11,645 nt of DNA from Rhodoferax sp. (GCA_028711355.1 JAQTSL010000089.1:1-11645); one strand, 5' to 3'. Shown: positions 1 through 7,331, numbered from the stretch's first letter. The notes: generated by a model not told the origin, from the letters alone. Made by a program: numbers and translations.

Positions 1-1323
1 AAGATTGACGTGGCGGTGACGGCCAGCATCGGCATGACGCTGTATCCGCAGCAGCAAGAGGTGGATGCCGACCAGTTGTTGCGCCAAGCCGACCAGGCCA
101 TGTATGCGGCCAAACAGTCAGGCAAAAACCGCTACTACCAGTTTGACGCGGCGCAAGACATGCATCTGCGCGACCAGTTTGAAGGCGTGCAACGCCTGCG
201 GCAGGCGTTTCAGTCGCACGAATTTGTGCTGTACTACCAGCCCAAGGTGAATATGCGCAGCGCCTGCGTGGTCGGGGCTGAGGCGTTGCTGCGCTGGCAA
301 CATCCGCAACGCGGCGTGTTGGCACCGGCTGAATTTTTGCCGCTGATTGAAGACGATCCGTTGATGGTGGAGTTGGGGGGCTGGGTGATTGGTAGCGCCT
401 TGCAGCAAATGGCCCAGTGGCAGGCGCAGGGCTTGCACTTGCCGGTCAGTGTGAACGTCGCTGCGCGTCAGTTGCAGCAGAGCGATTTTGTCCAGCATCT
501 GTCGGCGGCGCTGGCGGCGCAGCCCAGCGTGGCGGCCCATGACTTGCAACTTGAAGTGCTCGAAACCAGCGCGTTGCAAGACATGGAGCGTGTCACCGGG
601 ATCATGAACCAGTGCACCCAACTGGGTGTGCACTTTGCGCTGGACGACTTTGGCACCGGTTATTCGTCGCTGACCTACCTCAGGCGCCTGCCGGTGGCGG
701 TGCTCAAGATCGATCAGAGCTTTGTGCGCGACATGCTCGACGATGCCGATGACCTGTCGATTTTGCTCGGGGTGCTGGACTTGTCCACGTCTTTTCACCG
801 TGAGGTGATTGCCGAAGGTGTTGAAACCGTGGCGCATGGCCGTATGCTGCTGCAGTTGGGCTGTGACTTGGCGCAAGGCTATGGCATTGCCCGACCGATG
901 CCGGCGCAAGACATTGCGGCCTGGGTGGCAAATTGGCGTGGCCACGCCCAGTGGTACCTGGTGCCAACGCTGCCGCGCGACGATCTGCCGCTGCTGTTCG
1001 CCATGGTGGAACACCGCGCCTGGGTCGGTGCCATCGAGTCCTATCTGCTCAACGAGCACAGTGCACCGCCAGTGCTGGACGCGCATCAGTGTCGGGTCGG
1101 CCAGTGGCTTGACGGCGGGGGCCTTGAGCGCAGCAAGAACCGGGTGGCGGTGCAGCGGCTGGTGGCGCTGCATGGTCGCATCCATGATTTGGCGGCCTGC
1201 TTGTGCGAGCTCAAGGCGCAGGGACAGACTCAGTCGTATTACATCCAACTGGCCTCGCTGCTGGAAGTGCGCGACGAACTGCTGGCTCAGGTGCAAAGTA
1301 TGCTGGGTGATGCCCCGCGCTGA
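1..1323 (+). CDS. GGDEF-EAL cyclic-di-GMP phosphodiesterase with C-terminal CZB domain (5' end missing)
   Basis: The open frame runs in from the left edge, so the start and the GGDEF active-site loop are not visible. The first ~45 residues (ASIGM, then ADQAMYAAKQSGKNRYY) are the typical end of a GGDEF domain. An EAL domain follows (about 220-930). Its EAL motif is at 280-288 (AEALLRW), and the usual metal/substrate residues are present: Asn at 454, Glu at 553/562, DDFGTGYSSL from 643, Lys at 706, Glu at 814 (AEGVET) and Gln at 874 (QGYGIARP). It should therefore hydrolyse c-di-GMP to pGpG. The last ~120 residues look like a CZB (chemoreceptor zinc-binding) domain: His at 1012 (HRAW), Cys at 1090 (CRVGQWL), and His at 1171 and 1183 (HGRIH). 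Residue spacing is 26, 27 and 4; the last two match the zinc ligands of E. coli DgcZ. Zinc control of activity is inferred. comEC begins 30 bases downstream. Confidence 0.93.
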   Translation, partial: KIDVAVTASIGMTLYPQQQEVDADQLLRQADQAMYAAKQSGKNRYYQFDAAQDMHLRDQFEGVQRLRQAFQSHEFVLYYQPKVNMRSACVVGAEALLRWQHPQRGVLAPAEFLPLIEDDPLMVELGGWVIGSALQQMAQWQAQGLHLPVSVNVAARQLQQSDFVQHLSAALAAQPSVAAHDLQLEVLETSALQDMERVTGIMNQCTQLGVHFALDDFGTGYSSLTYLRRLPVAVLKIDQSFVRDMLDDADDLSILLGVLDLSTSFHREVIAEGVETVAHGRMLLQLGCDLAQGYGIARPMPAQDIAAWVANWRGHAQWYLVPTLPRDDLPLLFAMVEHRAWVGAIESYLLNEHSAPPVLDAHQCRVGQWLDGGGLERSKNRVAVQRLVALHGRIHDLAACLCELKAQGQTQSYYIQLASLLEVRDELLAQVQSMLGDAPR

Positions 1324-1353
1324 TCTGGGGCTGCTGCGCGGTGCTGGCGGACC

Positions 1354-3798
1354 ATGAAAAACCGACACCGCTTGCTGGGCTGGCCAAGCTTGCTGGGCGT
1401 GCTGCTGGGAGTCGTTCTGCAGTTGCAGCAGGGGCAACTTTCGGCTGCCAGCGTATATGTATGTTTTGTGCTTGCTGGGCTTTCACTGTATGCGCTGACA
1501 GCTCTTAAAAGTGAAGCAATTTCAGGGGTTGTCAGAGACCTGGCGCTGACCCTGGCGGTGGGTTTGCTGGCGTTTGGCGTGACCGACTGGCGCGCTGGTG
1601 TGTTTGCGCACGGTGCGTTGCAGCCAGCCCTGCAGGGGCGCGATATCGCCGTCGTTGGCACCGTTGCCAGTATGCCGCAGCCGTTTGAAGGGGGCCTGCG
1701 GTTTCGTTTTGATCTGGCCAGCAGCACGTTGGATGGAGCGCCAGTGACGCTGCCGCCGCGCGTTGAGCTGGCCTGGTACAGCGGTGCGTTTGGGCGTATC
1801 CCGGCGGACGCCGACGACCCGCTGGCCCAGCCGCAGCGCACGCCAGCGCTCTTGCAGGCCGGTCAGCGCTGGCAGTTCACGGTGCGTCTGAAGGCGCCGC
1901 ACGGGGGCGTCAATCCGTATGGTTTTGACTATGAACTGTGGCAGTGGGAGCAGGGGGTGCAGGCCAGCGGTTACGTGCGCACTGGCGGGCACGATCCGGC
2001 GCCGCTGCTGCTGGGCTCAAGCTGGCAGCATCCGGTGGAGGCGGCGCGCCAGCAGGTGCGCCAGCGCATCTTTGCGCATCTGCCCGAGCCGCGCGCAGCG
2101 GGTCTGCTCGCCGCGCTGGTGGTGGGCGACCAGGCAGCCATCGAACGTGCCGACTGGAACGTGTTTCGCGCCACTGGCGTGGCGCACCTGATGAGCATTT
2201 CGGGCCTGCACATCACCCTGTTTGCCTGGCTGGCGGCGGCGTTGATCGGCCGCCTGTGGCGCTGCTCTGGCTGGCTCTGTCTGACGCTGCCGGCCCCGAC
2301 CGCCGCCTTGCTGGGAGGCGTGGCGCTGGCAAGCGCCTATGCGCTGTTTAGCGGCTGGGGCGTACCGGCGCAGCGCACCGTGCTGATGCTGTCTGTGGTT
2401 AGCCTGCTGCGGCTGGCGGGTTTGCGCTGGCCTTGGCCGCAGGTCTGGTTGCTGGCCTGCGCGGTGGCGGCGGCGGTGGATCCGTGGGCCTTGATGCAGG
2501 CCGGTTTTTGGCTGAGCTTTGTCGCGGTGGGGGTTTTATTTGCTTCTGATTCAGCAGCTTGCAGCGCAAGTGGCAAAGGGGCTAGAGGCAGATTTTTCTC
2601 AGCGATGCGGGAACAGTGGGTGATCACGCTGGCGCTGACGCCGTTGAGTCTGCTGCTGTTTGGCCAGGTGTCGCTGGTCGGGCTGCTGGCCAATGCACTG
2701 GCGATTCCCTGGGTGACGTTTGTGGTGACGCCGCTGGCACTGCTGGGTGTGTTTTGGCCACCGCTGTGGAACGTTGCCGCTTGGGCTGTCGCTTGGTTGG
2801 GTACGGTATTGCAGTGGCTGGCCGACTGGCCCTGGGCGGTGCTGTGGCTGGCGCGCGCACCGTTGTGGCTTGGGCTGTTGGGCGTGGTGGGCGGGGTGGT
2901 GCTGGTGCTGCGGTTGCCACCCAACGTACGCCTGATGGGTGTGCCACTGTTGCTACCGGTGTTGCTGTGGCAGCCACCGCTGCCACCGGCCGGACAATTT
3001 GAGCTGTTGGCGGCCGATGTCGGGCAGGGCAGCGCGGTGCTGGTGCGCACTGCCGGTCACGCGCTGTTGTTTGACGCCGGGCCGCGCTACAGCCTGGAAA
3101 GCGACGCTGGCGAACGGGTGCTGGTGCCGCTGCTGCGCGCACTGGGCGTGCGGCTAGACACTCTGGTGCTGAGCCACCGTGACAGCGACCATATGGGCGG
3201 TGGTACGTCGGTACTGGCGATGCACCCAGGGGCGCAATTGTTGACGTCGGTCGATCCGGCGCTGGTGTTGCCCCCGGCGTCGCGTCTATTGGCGGCGGCT
3301 TTGGTGGACGTGCAGCCGTGCGTTGCCGGGCAGCGCTGGCGTTGGGACGGGGTGGACTTTGAACTGTTGCACCCGCAGGCGGCCGACTACGGCGTGGTGC
3401 GCCAGAGCAACGCCATGAGCTGCGTGCTGCGTATCCACAGTGCGGCGCAGACTGCCCTGTTGACGGGCGACATCGAGCAGGCGCAAGAGGCGCTTTTGAT
3501 GAAGGCGGGGGTACCGTTACGCGCGGATCTGCTGCTGGCTCCGCACCACGGCAGCAAGACCTCCAGCAGCGCTGCATTTCTGGATGCTGTGCAGCCGCGC
3601 ATCGCCTTGGTGCAAGTGGGCTATCGCAACCGTTTTGGGCATCCCGCAGGCACCGTGATGGGGCGTTACGCTGACCGGGCTATCCGCGTGGTGGATACGC
3701 CCCGCTGTGGTGCCATTACCTGGCAGAGCTGGCGCGCCGACATGGTGCAGTGCCAGCGCGAGACGGATCGACGTATTTGGCGGCATCAGTTGCCGTGA
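1354..3798 (+). CDS. comEC: ComEC/Rec2 family DNA internalization channel
   Basis: This 814-residue protein is in the usual size range for Gram-negative ComEC. It is the inner-membrane channel that moves single-stranded DNA into the cytoplasm during natural transformation. Order: N-terminal membrane helices (residues ~8-75) and a DUF4131/OB-like region (~75-210); then the Competence domain with many helices (~250-530), containing VGDQ and the hallmark MSISGLHI at ~280-287. A metallo-beta-lactamase-like domain starts at ~550 (DVGQGSAVLV), with SHRDSDHMGGG (His608, Asp610, Asp612, His613), LLTGDIE (Asp706) and APHHGSK (His731-732). The metal-site residues expected of nuclease-like ComEC domains are thus mostly present. 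The ATG follows only a weak GGCGG ribosome site. Residues ~394-416 are an odd polar stretch, FASDSAACSASGKGARGR, that may derive from an inserted repeat (listed separately). The 30-base gap to the upstream c-di-GMP gene allows cotranscription. Confidence 0.95.
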   Translation: MKNRHRLLGWPSLLGVLLGVVLQLQQGQLSAASVYVCFVLAGLSLYALTALKSEAISGVVRDLALTLAVGLLAFGVTDWRAGVFAHGALQPALQGRDIAVVGTVASMPQPFEGGLRFRFDLASSTLDGAPVTLPPRVELAWYSGAFGRIPADADDPLAQPQRTPALLQAGQRWQFTVRLKAPHGGVNPYGFDYELWQWEQGVQASGYVRTGGHDPAPLLLGSSWQHPVEAARQQVRQRIFAHLPEPRAAGLLAALVVGDQAAIERADWNVFRATGVAHLMSISGLHITLFAWLAAALIGRLWRCSGWLCLTLPAPTAALLGGVALASAYALFSGWGVPAQRTVLMLSVVSLLRLAGLRWPWPQVWLLACAVAAAVDPWALMQAGFWLSFVAVGVLFASDSAACSASGKGARGRFFSAMREQWVITLALTPLSLLLFGQVSLVGLLANALAIPWVTFVVTPLALLGVFWPPLWNVAAWAVAWLGTVLQWLADWPWAVLWLARAPLWLGLLGVVGGVVLVLRLPPNVRLMGVPLLLPVLLWQPPLPPAGQFELLAADVGQGSAVLVRTAGHALLFDAGPRYSLESDAGERVLVPLLRALGVRLDTLVLSHRDSDHMGGGTSVLAMHPGAQLLTSVDPALVLPPASRLLAAALVDVQPCVAGQRWRWDGVDFELLHPQAADYGVVRQSNAMSCVLRIHSAAQTALLTGDIEQAQEALLMKAGVPLRADLLLAPHHGSKTSSSAAFLDAVQPRIALVQVGYRNRFGHPAGTVMGRYADRAIRVVDTPRCGAITWQSWRADMVQCQRETDRRIWRHQLP
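2531..2603 (+). repeat. Degenerate interspersed palindromic repeat inside comEC
   Basis: This stretch is visibly more AT-rich than the rest of comEC and breaks a run of membrane helices with a polar, Ser/Ala/Gly-rich peptide. Blocks such as CAGCTTGCAGCGCAAG and GCTAGAGGCAGATTTTT resemble, from memory, a short repeat common between genes in Comamonadaceae (AGCTGCTTGCGC, a short loop, then GCGCTAGAGGC and a T run). The palindrome is imperfect here, and the reading frame stays open. Assignment rests on recalled resemblance, not on a search. Confidence 0.4.
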
Positions 3799-3848
3799 AT
3801 TTCAGCGGTGGGTTGTTGCGAATGATGAGAAAGAACGGATGTCATTGT

Positions 3849-3864
3849 GGGCACCGATCCCGCA
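3849..3864 (+). promoter_or_regulatory. Possible sigma-54 (RpoN) promoter
   Basis: GGGCACCGATCCCGCA has GG at 3850-3851 and GC at 3862-3863, separated by exactly 10 bases. It keeps the CAC after GG and the A after GC of the consensus TGGCACG-N4-TTGCA. The first T, the G after CAC, and the TT before GC do not match. It would give a 5' leader of about 105 bases to the ATP-grasp gene. An activator site was not identified. Confidence 0.3.
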
Positions 3865-3966
3865 ATCCAGTGCTTTTTGTACCATGGATGCCAGATCGGG
3901 TCCGGTACGACAACCAAATACTTTTGCGTGAAGATATCTGGCTCAAACCTTGCTATCCTTAGGCGT

Positions 3967-3972
3967 AGGAGA
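3967..3972 (+). promoter_or_regulatory. Ribosome binding site of the ATP-grasp gene
   Basis: AGGAGA lies 8 bases before the ATG at 3981. It fixes this start over other in-frame codons. Confidence 0.75.
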
Positions 3973-3980
3973 AGTTTTCC

Positions 3981-5438
3981 ATGCAGAAATTTGACGAGAT
4001 GTACACCCAGTTGCCCTACGAGTTTTTCTCGGGTGGCAAGCAGATTCGTGACCATTACAAGATCTACGACGCGTGGCTGGCGCGCCAGCCCGGCGATACC
4101 ATGGCCAAGCGCCGCGCTGAGGCCGAGATGATCTTCCGGCGCGTCGGCATCACCTTTGCTGTCTATGGCGACAAGGACGAAGAGGGCGCGGGCACCGAGC
4201 GGCTGATACCGTTTGACCTGATTCCGCGCATCGTCCCGGCACATGAATGGCGCAACCTGGAGCTTGGTCTGACGCAGCGTGTCAACGCCTTGAACCGCTT
4301 TCTGCATGACATTTATCACGATCAGGAGATTCTGAAAGCCGGGCACATACCGCGCGAACAGATTGAAAACAACGCCCAATTCCGACCCCAGATGATGGGG
4401 GTGGAATTGCCTAACCAGGTCTATTCACAAATCTCAGGTATCGACATCGTGCGTGCGCCCGACGCCAAGGGTAACGGTGAATATTATGTGCTGGAAGACA
4501 ACCTGCGCGTGCCCAGTGGCGTCAGTTACATGCTGGAAGACCGCAAGATGATGATGCGGCTGTTTCCTGACCTGTTCAGCATACACCGTGTTGCGCCGAT
4601 CGCCCATTACCCCGACTTGTTGCTGGAAACCCTGCGCCAGAGCAGCCCGGCCACCACTGCCGAACCGACCGTGGTGGTGCTGACCCCCGGTATGTACAAC
4701 AGCGCCTACTTTGAGCACGCCTTTCTGGCGCAGCAAATGGGCATTGAGCTGGTGGAAGGCCAGGACCTGTTTGTCAAAGACAACTTTTGTTATATGCGCA
4801 CCACGCGCGGTCCGCAGCGAGTCGATGTGATCTACCGCCGGGTCGATGACGACTATCTGGACCCCACGGTGTTTCGCCCCACCTCCACGCTGGGCTGCGC
4901 CGGGCTGCTGGAGGTCTATAAAGCCGGCCACATCAACATCTGCAACGGTGTTGGCACCGGCGTGGCAGACGACAAATCGATCTACCCCTACGTGCCCAAG
5001 ATGATCGAGTTTTACCTGGGTGAAAAGCCCATTTTGCACAACGTGCCAACTTACATGGGCCGCAACCAGGACGACCTGGCCTATATGCTGGCCAACATGA
5101 AAGAGCTGGTGGTCAAAGAGGTGCACGGCGCCGGTGGCTACGGCATGCTGGTCGGCCCGGCATCTACTCAGGCGCAGGTGGAAGACTTCAAAAAGGCCGT
5201 GGCGGCCAACCCTTCTGGCTACATTGCCCAGCCGACGCTGAGCCTGTCAAGCTGCCCCACTTTTGTCGAAAGCGGCATCGCGCCGCGCCACATCGACCTG
5301 CGCCCCTATGTGCTCAGCGGCAAAGGCGTGCAGATGGTGCCCGGCGGCTTGACCCGGGTCGCACTTAAAGAAGGATCGCTGGTGGTCAACTCGTCGCAAG
5401 GCGGTGGCACCAAAGACACCTGGATTCTGGAAAGCTGA
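3981..5438 (+). CDS. Circularly permuted ATP-grasp protein (DUF404/DUF407, COG2308 type)
   Basis: This 485-residue protein has the hallmark blocks of the family: an N-terminal FDEMYTQLP segment, LEDNLRVPSGVSYMLEDR at ~residues 171-188, VPTYMGR near 359, VVKEVHGAGGYGMLVGP near 375-392, and a C-terminal block SGIAPRHIDLRPYVLSGKG with LVVNSSQGGGTKDTWIL. The family has an ATP-grasp fold with permuted elements and is predicted to be an amide/peptide ligase. The true substrate is unknown. The predicted ATP/Mg-contacting Lys (VKEVHG), the Gly-rich loop and the Asn/Ser-rich end are present, so it looks intact. It is followed after 9 bases by its standard partner, the alpha-E protein, whose ribosome site overlaps this stop codon; that arrangement indicates a translationally linked operon. 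Confidence 0.93.
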   Translation: MQKFDEMYTQLPYEFFSGGKQIRDHYKIYDAWLARQPGDTMAKRRAEAEMIFRRVGITFAVYGDKDEEGAGTERLIPFDLIPRIVPAHEWRNLELGLTQRVNALNRFLHDIYHDQEILKAGHIPREQIENNAQFRPQMMGVELPNQVYSQISGIDIVRAPDAKGNGEYYVLEDNLRVPSGVSYMLEDRKMMMRLFPDLFSIHRVAPIAHYPDLLLETLRQSSPATTAEPTVVVLTPGMYNSAYFEHAFLAQQMGIELVEGQDLFVKDNFCYMRTTRGPQRVDVIYRRVDDDYLDPTVFRPTSTLGCAGLLEVYKAGHINICNGVGTGVADDKSIYPYVPKMIEFYLGEKPILHNVPTYMGRNQDDLAYMLANMKELVVKEVHGAGGYGMLVGPASTQAQVEDFKKAVAANPSGYIAQPTLSLSSCPTFVESGIAPRHIDLRPYVLSGKGVQMVPGGLTRVALKEGSLVVNSSQGGGTKDTWILES

Positions 5439-5447
5439 GGATTTTTT

Positions 5448-6407
5448 ATGCTGTCACGAACCGCCGACCATCTGTTCTGGATGAACCGCTATACCGAGCG
5501 TGCGGAGAATACCGCGCGACTGCTCGATGTGAATTATCAAACCTCTTTGTTGCCGCAGTCCGCCGCTGCGGCGCAAGCCGGCTGGCAGGGCTTGCTGTCG
5601 ATCAGCGAACTGCTGCCCTTGTACAAAAGAAAGCACGACGAAATCACCGCCCAAGATGTGATGGATTTCATGGTCACCGATGAGCGCAACCCTTCCAGCA
5701 TTGTGTCGTGCTTGAGCGCCGCGCGCGAGAACGCCCGTGCCGTGCGTGGCACCCTCACCACCGAGGTGTGGGAAACACTCAACCAGACCTGGCTGGAAGT
5801 CAGGCGCATGCTCAAGGCCGGCGATTTTGAGACCGACCCGTCGCAGTTTTTTGAATGGGTCAAATTCAGGTCGCACTTGTCACGCGGCGTGACCGTGGGC
5901 ACCATGTTGATGGACGAGGCGCTGCACTTCATGCGCTTGGGCACGTTTCTGGAGCGCGCGGATAACACCGCGCGGCTGGTCGATGTCAAGTTTCATGCGG
6001 TCGAGAGCGACTTTTATGGCGCCGCCAGCGAAAAAGACCAAGAGTTTGATTTTTATCACTGGAGCGCGATTTTGCGCAGCGTCAGCGGCTTTGAGGTCTA
6101 TCGCAAGGTTTATCGTGACGTGATCCGCCCCGAGCGCGTGGCCGAGCTGCTGATCTTGCGCCCGGACATGCCACGCAGCTTGCACGCCAGCCTCAATGAA
6201 GTAGTGGGCAATCTGCACATGGTGGCCAACGACCAGTCGTCCGAGACCCAGCGGCGCGCTGGCAAACTGCGCGCGGAGTTGCAGTACGGCCGCATCGACG
6301 AAATTCTGGCGACCGGCCTGCACGCCTACCTGACGCAGTTTCTGGACCGCGTCAACGAACTGGGTAACCACATCAGCCGCGACTTTCTGGTGCTGCCTGC
6401 CGCCTGA
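5448..6407 (+). CDS. Alpha-E domain protein (DUF403, COG2307)
   Basis: This 319-residue, mostly helical protein opens with MLSRTADHLFWMNRYTERAENTARLLD, the signature start of alpha-E proteins. The same pattern recurs at ~residues 165-180 (TFLERADNTARLVDVKF). Family members accompany the permuted ATP-grasp protein and are thought to act with it in making or modifying a peptide; no reaction is known. The ATG is set by GAGG at 5437-5440, seven bases upstream and overlapping the ATP-grasp stop. In many genomes a transglutaminase-like gene, and sometimes a proteasome-related peptidase, follows in the operon. Here the operon stops and a tRNA gene begins 24 bases later, so any such partner must be elsewhere. 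The C-terminal end GNHISRDFLVLPAA is complete. Confidence 0.93.
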   Translation: MLSRTADHLFWMNRYTERAENTARLLDVNYQTSLLPQSAAAAQAGWQGLLSISELLPLYKRKHDEITAQDVMDFMVTDERNPSSIVSCLSAARENARAVRGTLTTEVWETLNQTWLEVRRMLKAGDFETDPSQFFEWVKFRSHLSRGVTVGTMLMDEALHFMRLGTFLERADNTARLVDVKFHAVESDFYGAASEKDQEFDFYHWSAILRSVSGFEVYRKVYRDVIRPERVAELLILRPDMPRSLHASLNEVVGNLHMVANDQSSETQRRAGKLRAELQYGRIDEILATGLHAYLTQFLDRVNELGNHISRDFLVLPAA

Positions 6408-6411
6408 GCAG

Positions 6412-6427
6412 TGGTATCATGCGGGCC
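6412..6427 (+). promoter_or_regulatory. Extended -10 promoter with GC-rich discriminator for tRNA-Cys
   Basis: TGGTATCAT (6412-6420) is an extended -10 element: TG, one base, then TATCAT, 5 of 6 to TATAAT. It is followed by GCGGGCCC, the GC-rich discriminator typical of growth-rate and ppGpp-controlled stable RNA promoters. The tRNA starts 12 bases after the -10 box. No good -35 box is seen at 16-18 bases. Confidence 0.5.
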
Positions 6428-6431
6428 CTTT

Positions 6432-6505
6432 GGCGCGATAGCAAAGCGGTTATGCCCCGGATTGCAAATCCGGTTAGTCCAGTTCGACTCTGGATCGCGC
6501 CTCCA
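6432..6505 (+). tRNA. tRNA-Cys (anticodon GCA)
   Basis: It folds as a complete cloverleaf. Acceptor stem GGCGCGA (6432-6438) pairs with TCGCGCC (6495-6501). The D stem is GCA/TGC. The anticodon stem CCGGA/TCCGG encloses loop TTGCAAA with GCA at 6464-6466. The T stem TCCAG/CTGGA encloses TTCGACT. The discriminator is T6502, the usual U73 of tRNA-Cys, and CCA is encoded at 6503-6505. It decodes UGC/UGU. Confidence 0.97.
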
Positions 6506-6535
6506 TCTGATGTAAATCGCTGTTTGTTTGGCTGG

Positions 6536-6567
6536 GCCCCGCACTGAAGTAATGGCGGGGCTTTTTT
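6536..6567 (+). terminator. Rho-independent terminator after tRNA-Cys
   Basis: The 7-bp all-GC stem GCCCCGC (6536-6542) / GCGGGGC (6555-6561) has a 12-base loop and is followed directly by six Ts (6562-6567). It would end the tRNA-Cys transcript, and any read-through from the ATP-grasp operon, before tRNA-Leu. Confidence 0.8.
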
Positions 6568-6593
6568 GTCTGACAATACGGCGCAGCAGACCT

Positions 6594-6686
6594 GCCTGAG
6601 TGGTGAAATTGGTAGACACATCGGACTTAAAATCCGCCGCTTCGTGAATAACGGGCGTACCGGTTCGATTCCGGTCTCAGGCACCA
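6594..6686 (+). tRNA. tRNA-Leu (anticodon UAA)
   Basis: This is a class II tRNA with a long variable arm (about 6637-6658). Acceptor GCCTGAG (6594-6600) pairs with CTCAGGC (6676-6682). The anticodon loop CTTAAAA has TAA at 6628-6630. The T arm is ACCGG-TTCGATT-CCGGT (6659-6675). The discriminator is A6683 and CCA is encoded at 6684-6686. It reads UUA/UUG. No clear promoter is visible in the 26 bases between the preceding terminator and the gene. The next protein gene starts 15 bases after the CCA. Confidence 0.96.
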
Positions 6687-6701
6687 GTAAACTCATCACC
6701 T

Positions 6702-7328
6702 ATGGCTCGCTACAACGCCCCCTTTGAAATCCATGTGCATGGCCAGGTGGCCTTGCGCGCTGACGTCACGTTTGACCAGTTGCAAGACGCGCTCAAGCCG
6801 ATCTGGAAATACGCCGGGGCCAAGTCGCTGGCGGCCGGTTCTGGCAGTTTCTATGAAGACGAGCCCGGCATCCAGTTTGACGCCAAGGAGCATCTGTTGC
6901 AGATGTGTTGGACGTTGGAGGGTGACGATGACTTTCGCCAGGCGCTGGACGAAATGTGCATGAACTTGAACGATGTGGCGCAGTCGGGGGCTGCCATCGA
7001 GGTCACTTTTTACGACACTGAATTCGAAGACGACGAAGACGCCGACGACGACGCAGAGTCGCGCGACGACTTTGTCATGTTGTTTGTCGGGCCAGACCCG
7101 GCGTCAATCATGCAGGTACAGCGTGACTTGCTGGTGCAGGACGTCGTCAATCTGATGGAGCGTCATTTTGACGGCGCTGAACTGGGCGGTGTGGTGGCTG
7201 CCATCGACAGCCTGTTCAGTCAGCGCTTTGACGACCTGGTCAATTCCCTGCAACTGGGCAAGCCTCCGCGCGGCACCGGTGGTGGCGCTGCGGGGCACGG
7301 CGGACGCAAGCCACGGCATTTGCACTGA
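6702..7328 (+). CDS. Acidic protein of unknown function between tRNA-Leu and mshE
   Basis: I do not recognise a characterised family. The 208-residue protein has no signal peptide or membrane segment and looks cytoplasmic. An N-terminal part with alternating strands (FEIHVHGQVALRADVTF) is followed by an acidic stretch at ~residues 106-124 (DDEDADDDAE within it). A second folded part follows (FVMLFVGPDPASIMQVQRDL, then a helix with VVNLMERHFDG). The tail is rich in Gly, His and Arg (~187-208). ATG 6702 has no clear Shine-Dalgarno and lies 15 bases after tRNA-Leu, so the mRNA may be released by tRNA 3' processing or come from a cryptic promoter. Only 3 bases separate its stop from the mshE GTG, suggesting cotranscription with the pilus genes; a role there is only a guess from position. 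Even codon use supports a real gene. Confidence 0.85.
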   Translation: MARYNAPFEIHVHGQVALRADVTFDQLQDALKPIWKYAGAKSLAAGSGSFYEDEPGIQFDAKEHLLQMCWTLEGDDDFRQALDEMCMNLNDVAQSGAAIEVTFYDTEFEDDEDADDDAESRDDFVMLFVGPDPASIMQVQRDLLVQDVVNLMERHFDGAELGGVVAAIDSLFSQRFDDLVNSLQLGKPPRGTGGGAAGHGGRKPRHLH

Positions 7329-7331
7329 ACT

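Larger units (their letters stand above)
3799..3980. other. Intergenic region between comEC and the ATP-grasp operon
   Basis: It is 182 bases with no convincing gene. A GG-N10-GC sigma-54-like element lies at 3849-3864. I see no clear rho-independent terminator for comEC. No well-spaced sigma-70 promoter was found: TATCCT at 3954-3959 follows TGC like an extended -10, but the nearest -35-like box (TTGCGT, 3924) is 24 bases away. The region ends with a good ribosome site. Confidence 0.5.

Noticed and set aside
118..1437. Long minus-strand open frame opposite the GGDEF-EAL gene
   Set aside because: It is antisense to a gene with clear EAL and CZB motifs. Its Gln/His/Arg-rich translation is the usual shadow of GC-rich coding DNA.
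1497..1535. AT-richer patch early in comEC (AGCTCTTAAAAGTGAAGC)
   Set aside because: It could be another repeat remnant, but it has no palindrome and no block clearly matching the repeat at 2531-2603.
2337..3577. Minus-strand open frames within comEC
   Set aside because: Pro/Ser/Ala/Thr-rich low-complexity translations opposite a well-conserved ComEC; no domain seen.
3786..5126. Minus-strand open frames opposite the ATP-grasp gene and its upstream region
   Set aside because: They overlap a conserved gene and have no recognisable motif or ribosome site. The 3750-3962 plus frame also lacks coding character.
6566..6576. TTGTC-T-GACAA short palindrome before tRNA-Leu
   Set aside because: It is too short to assign and may be chance at the end of the terminator T tract.
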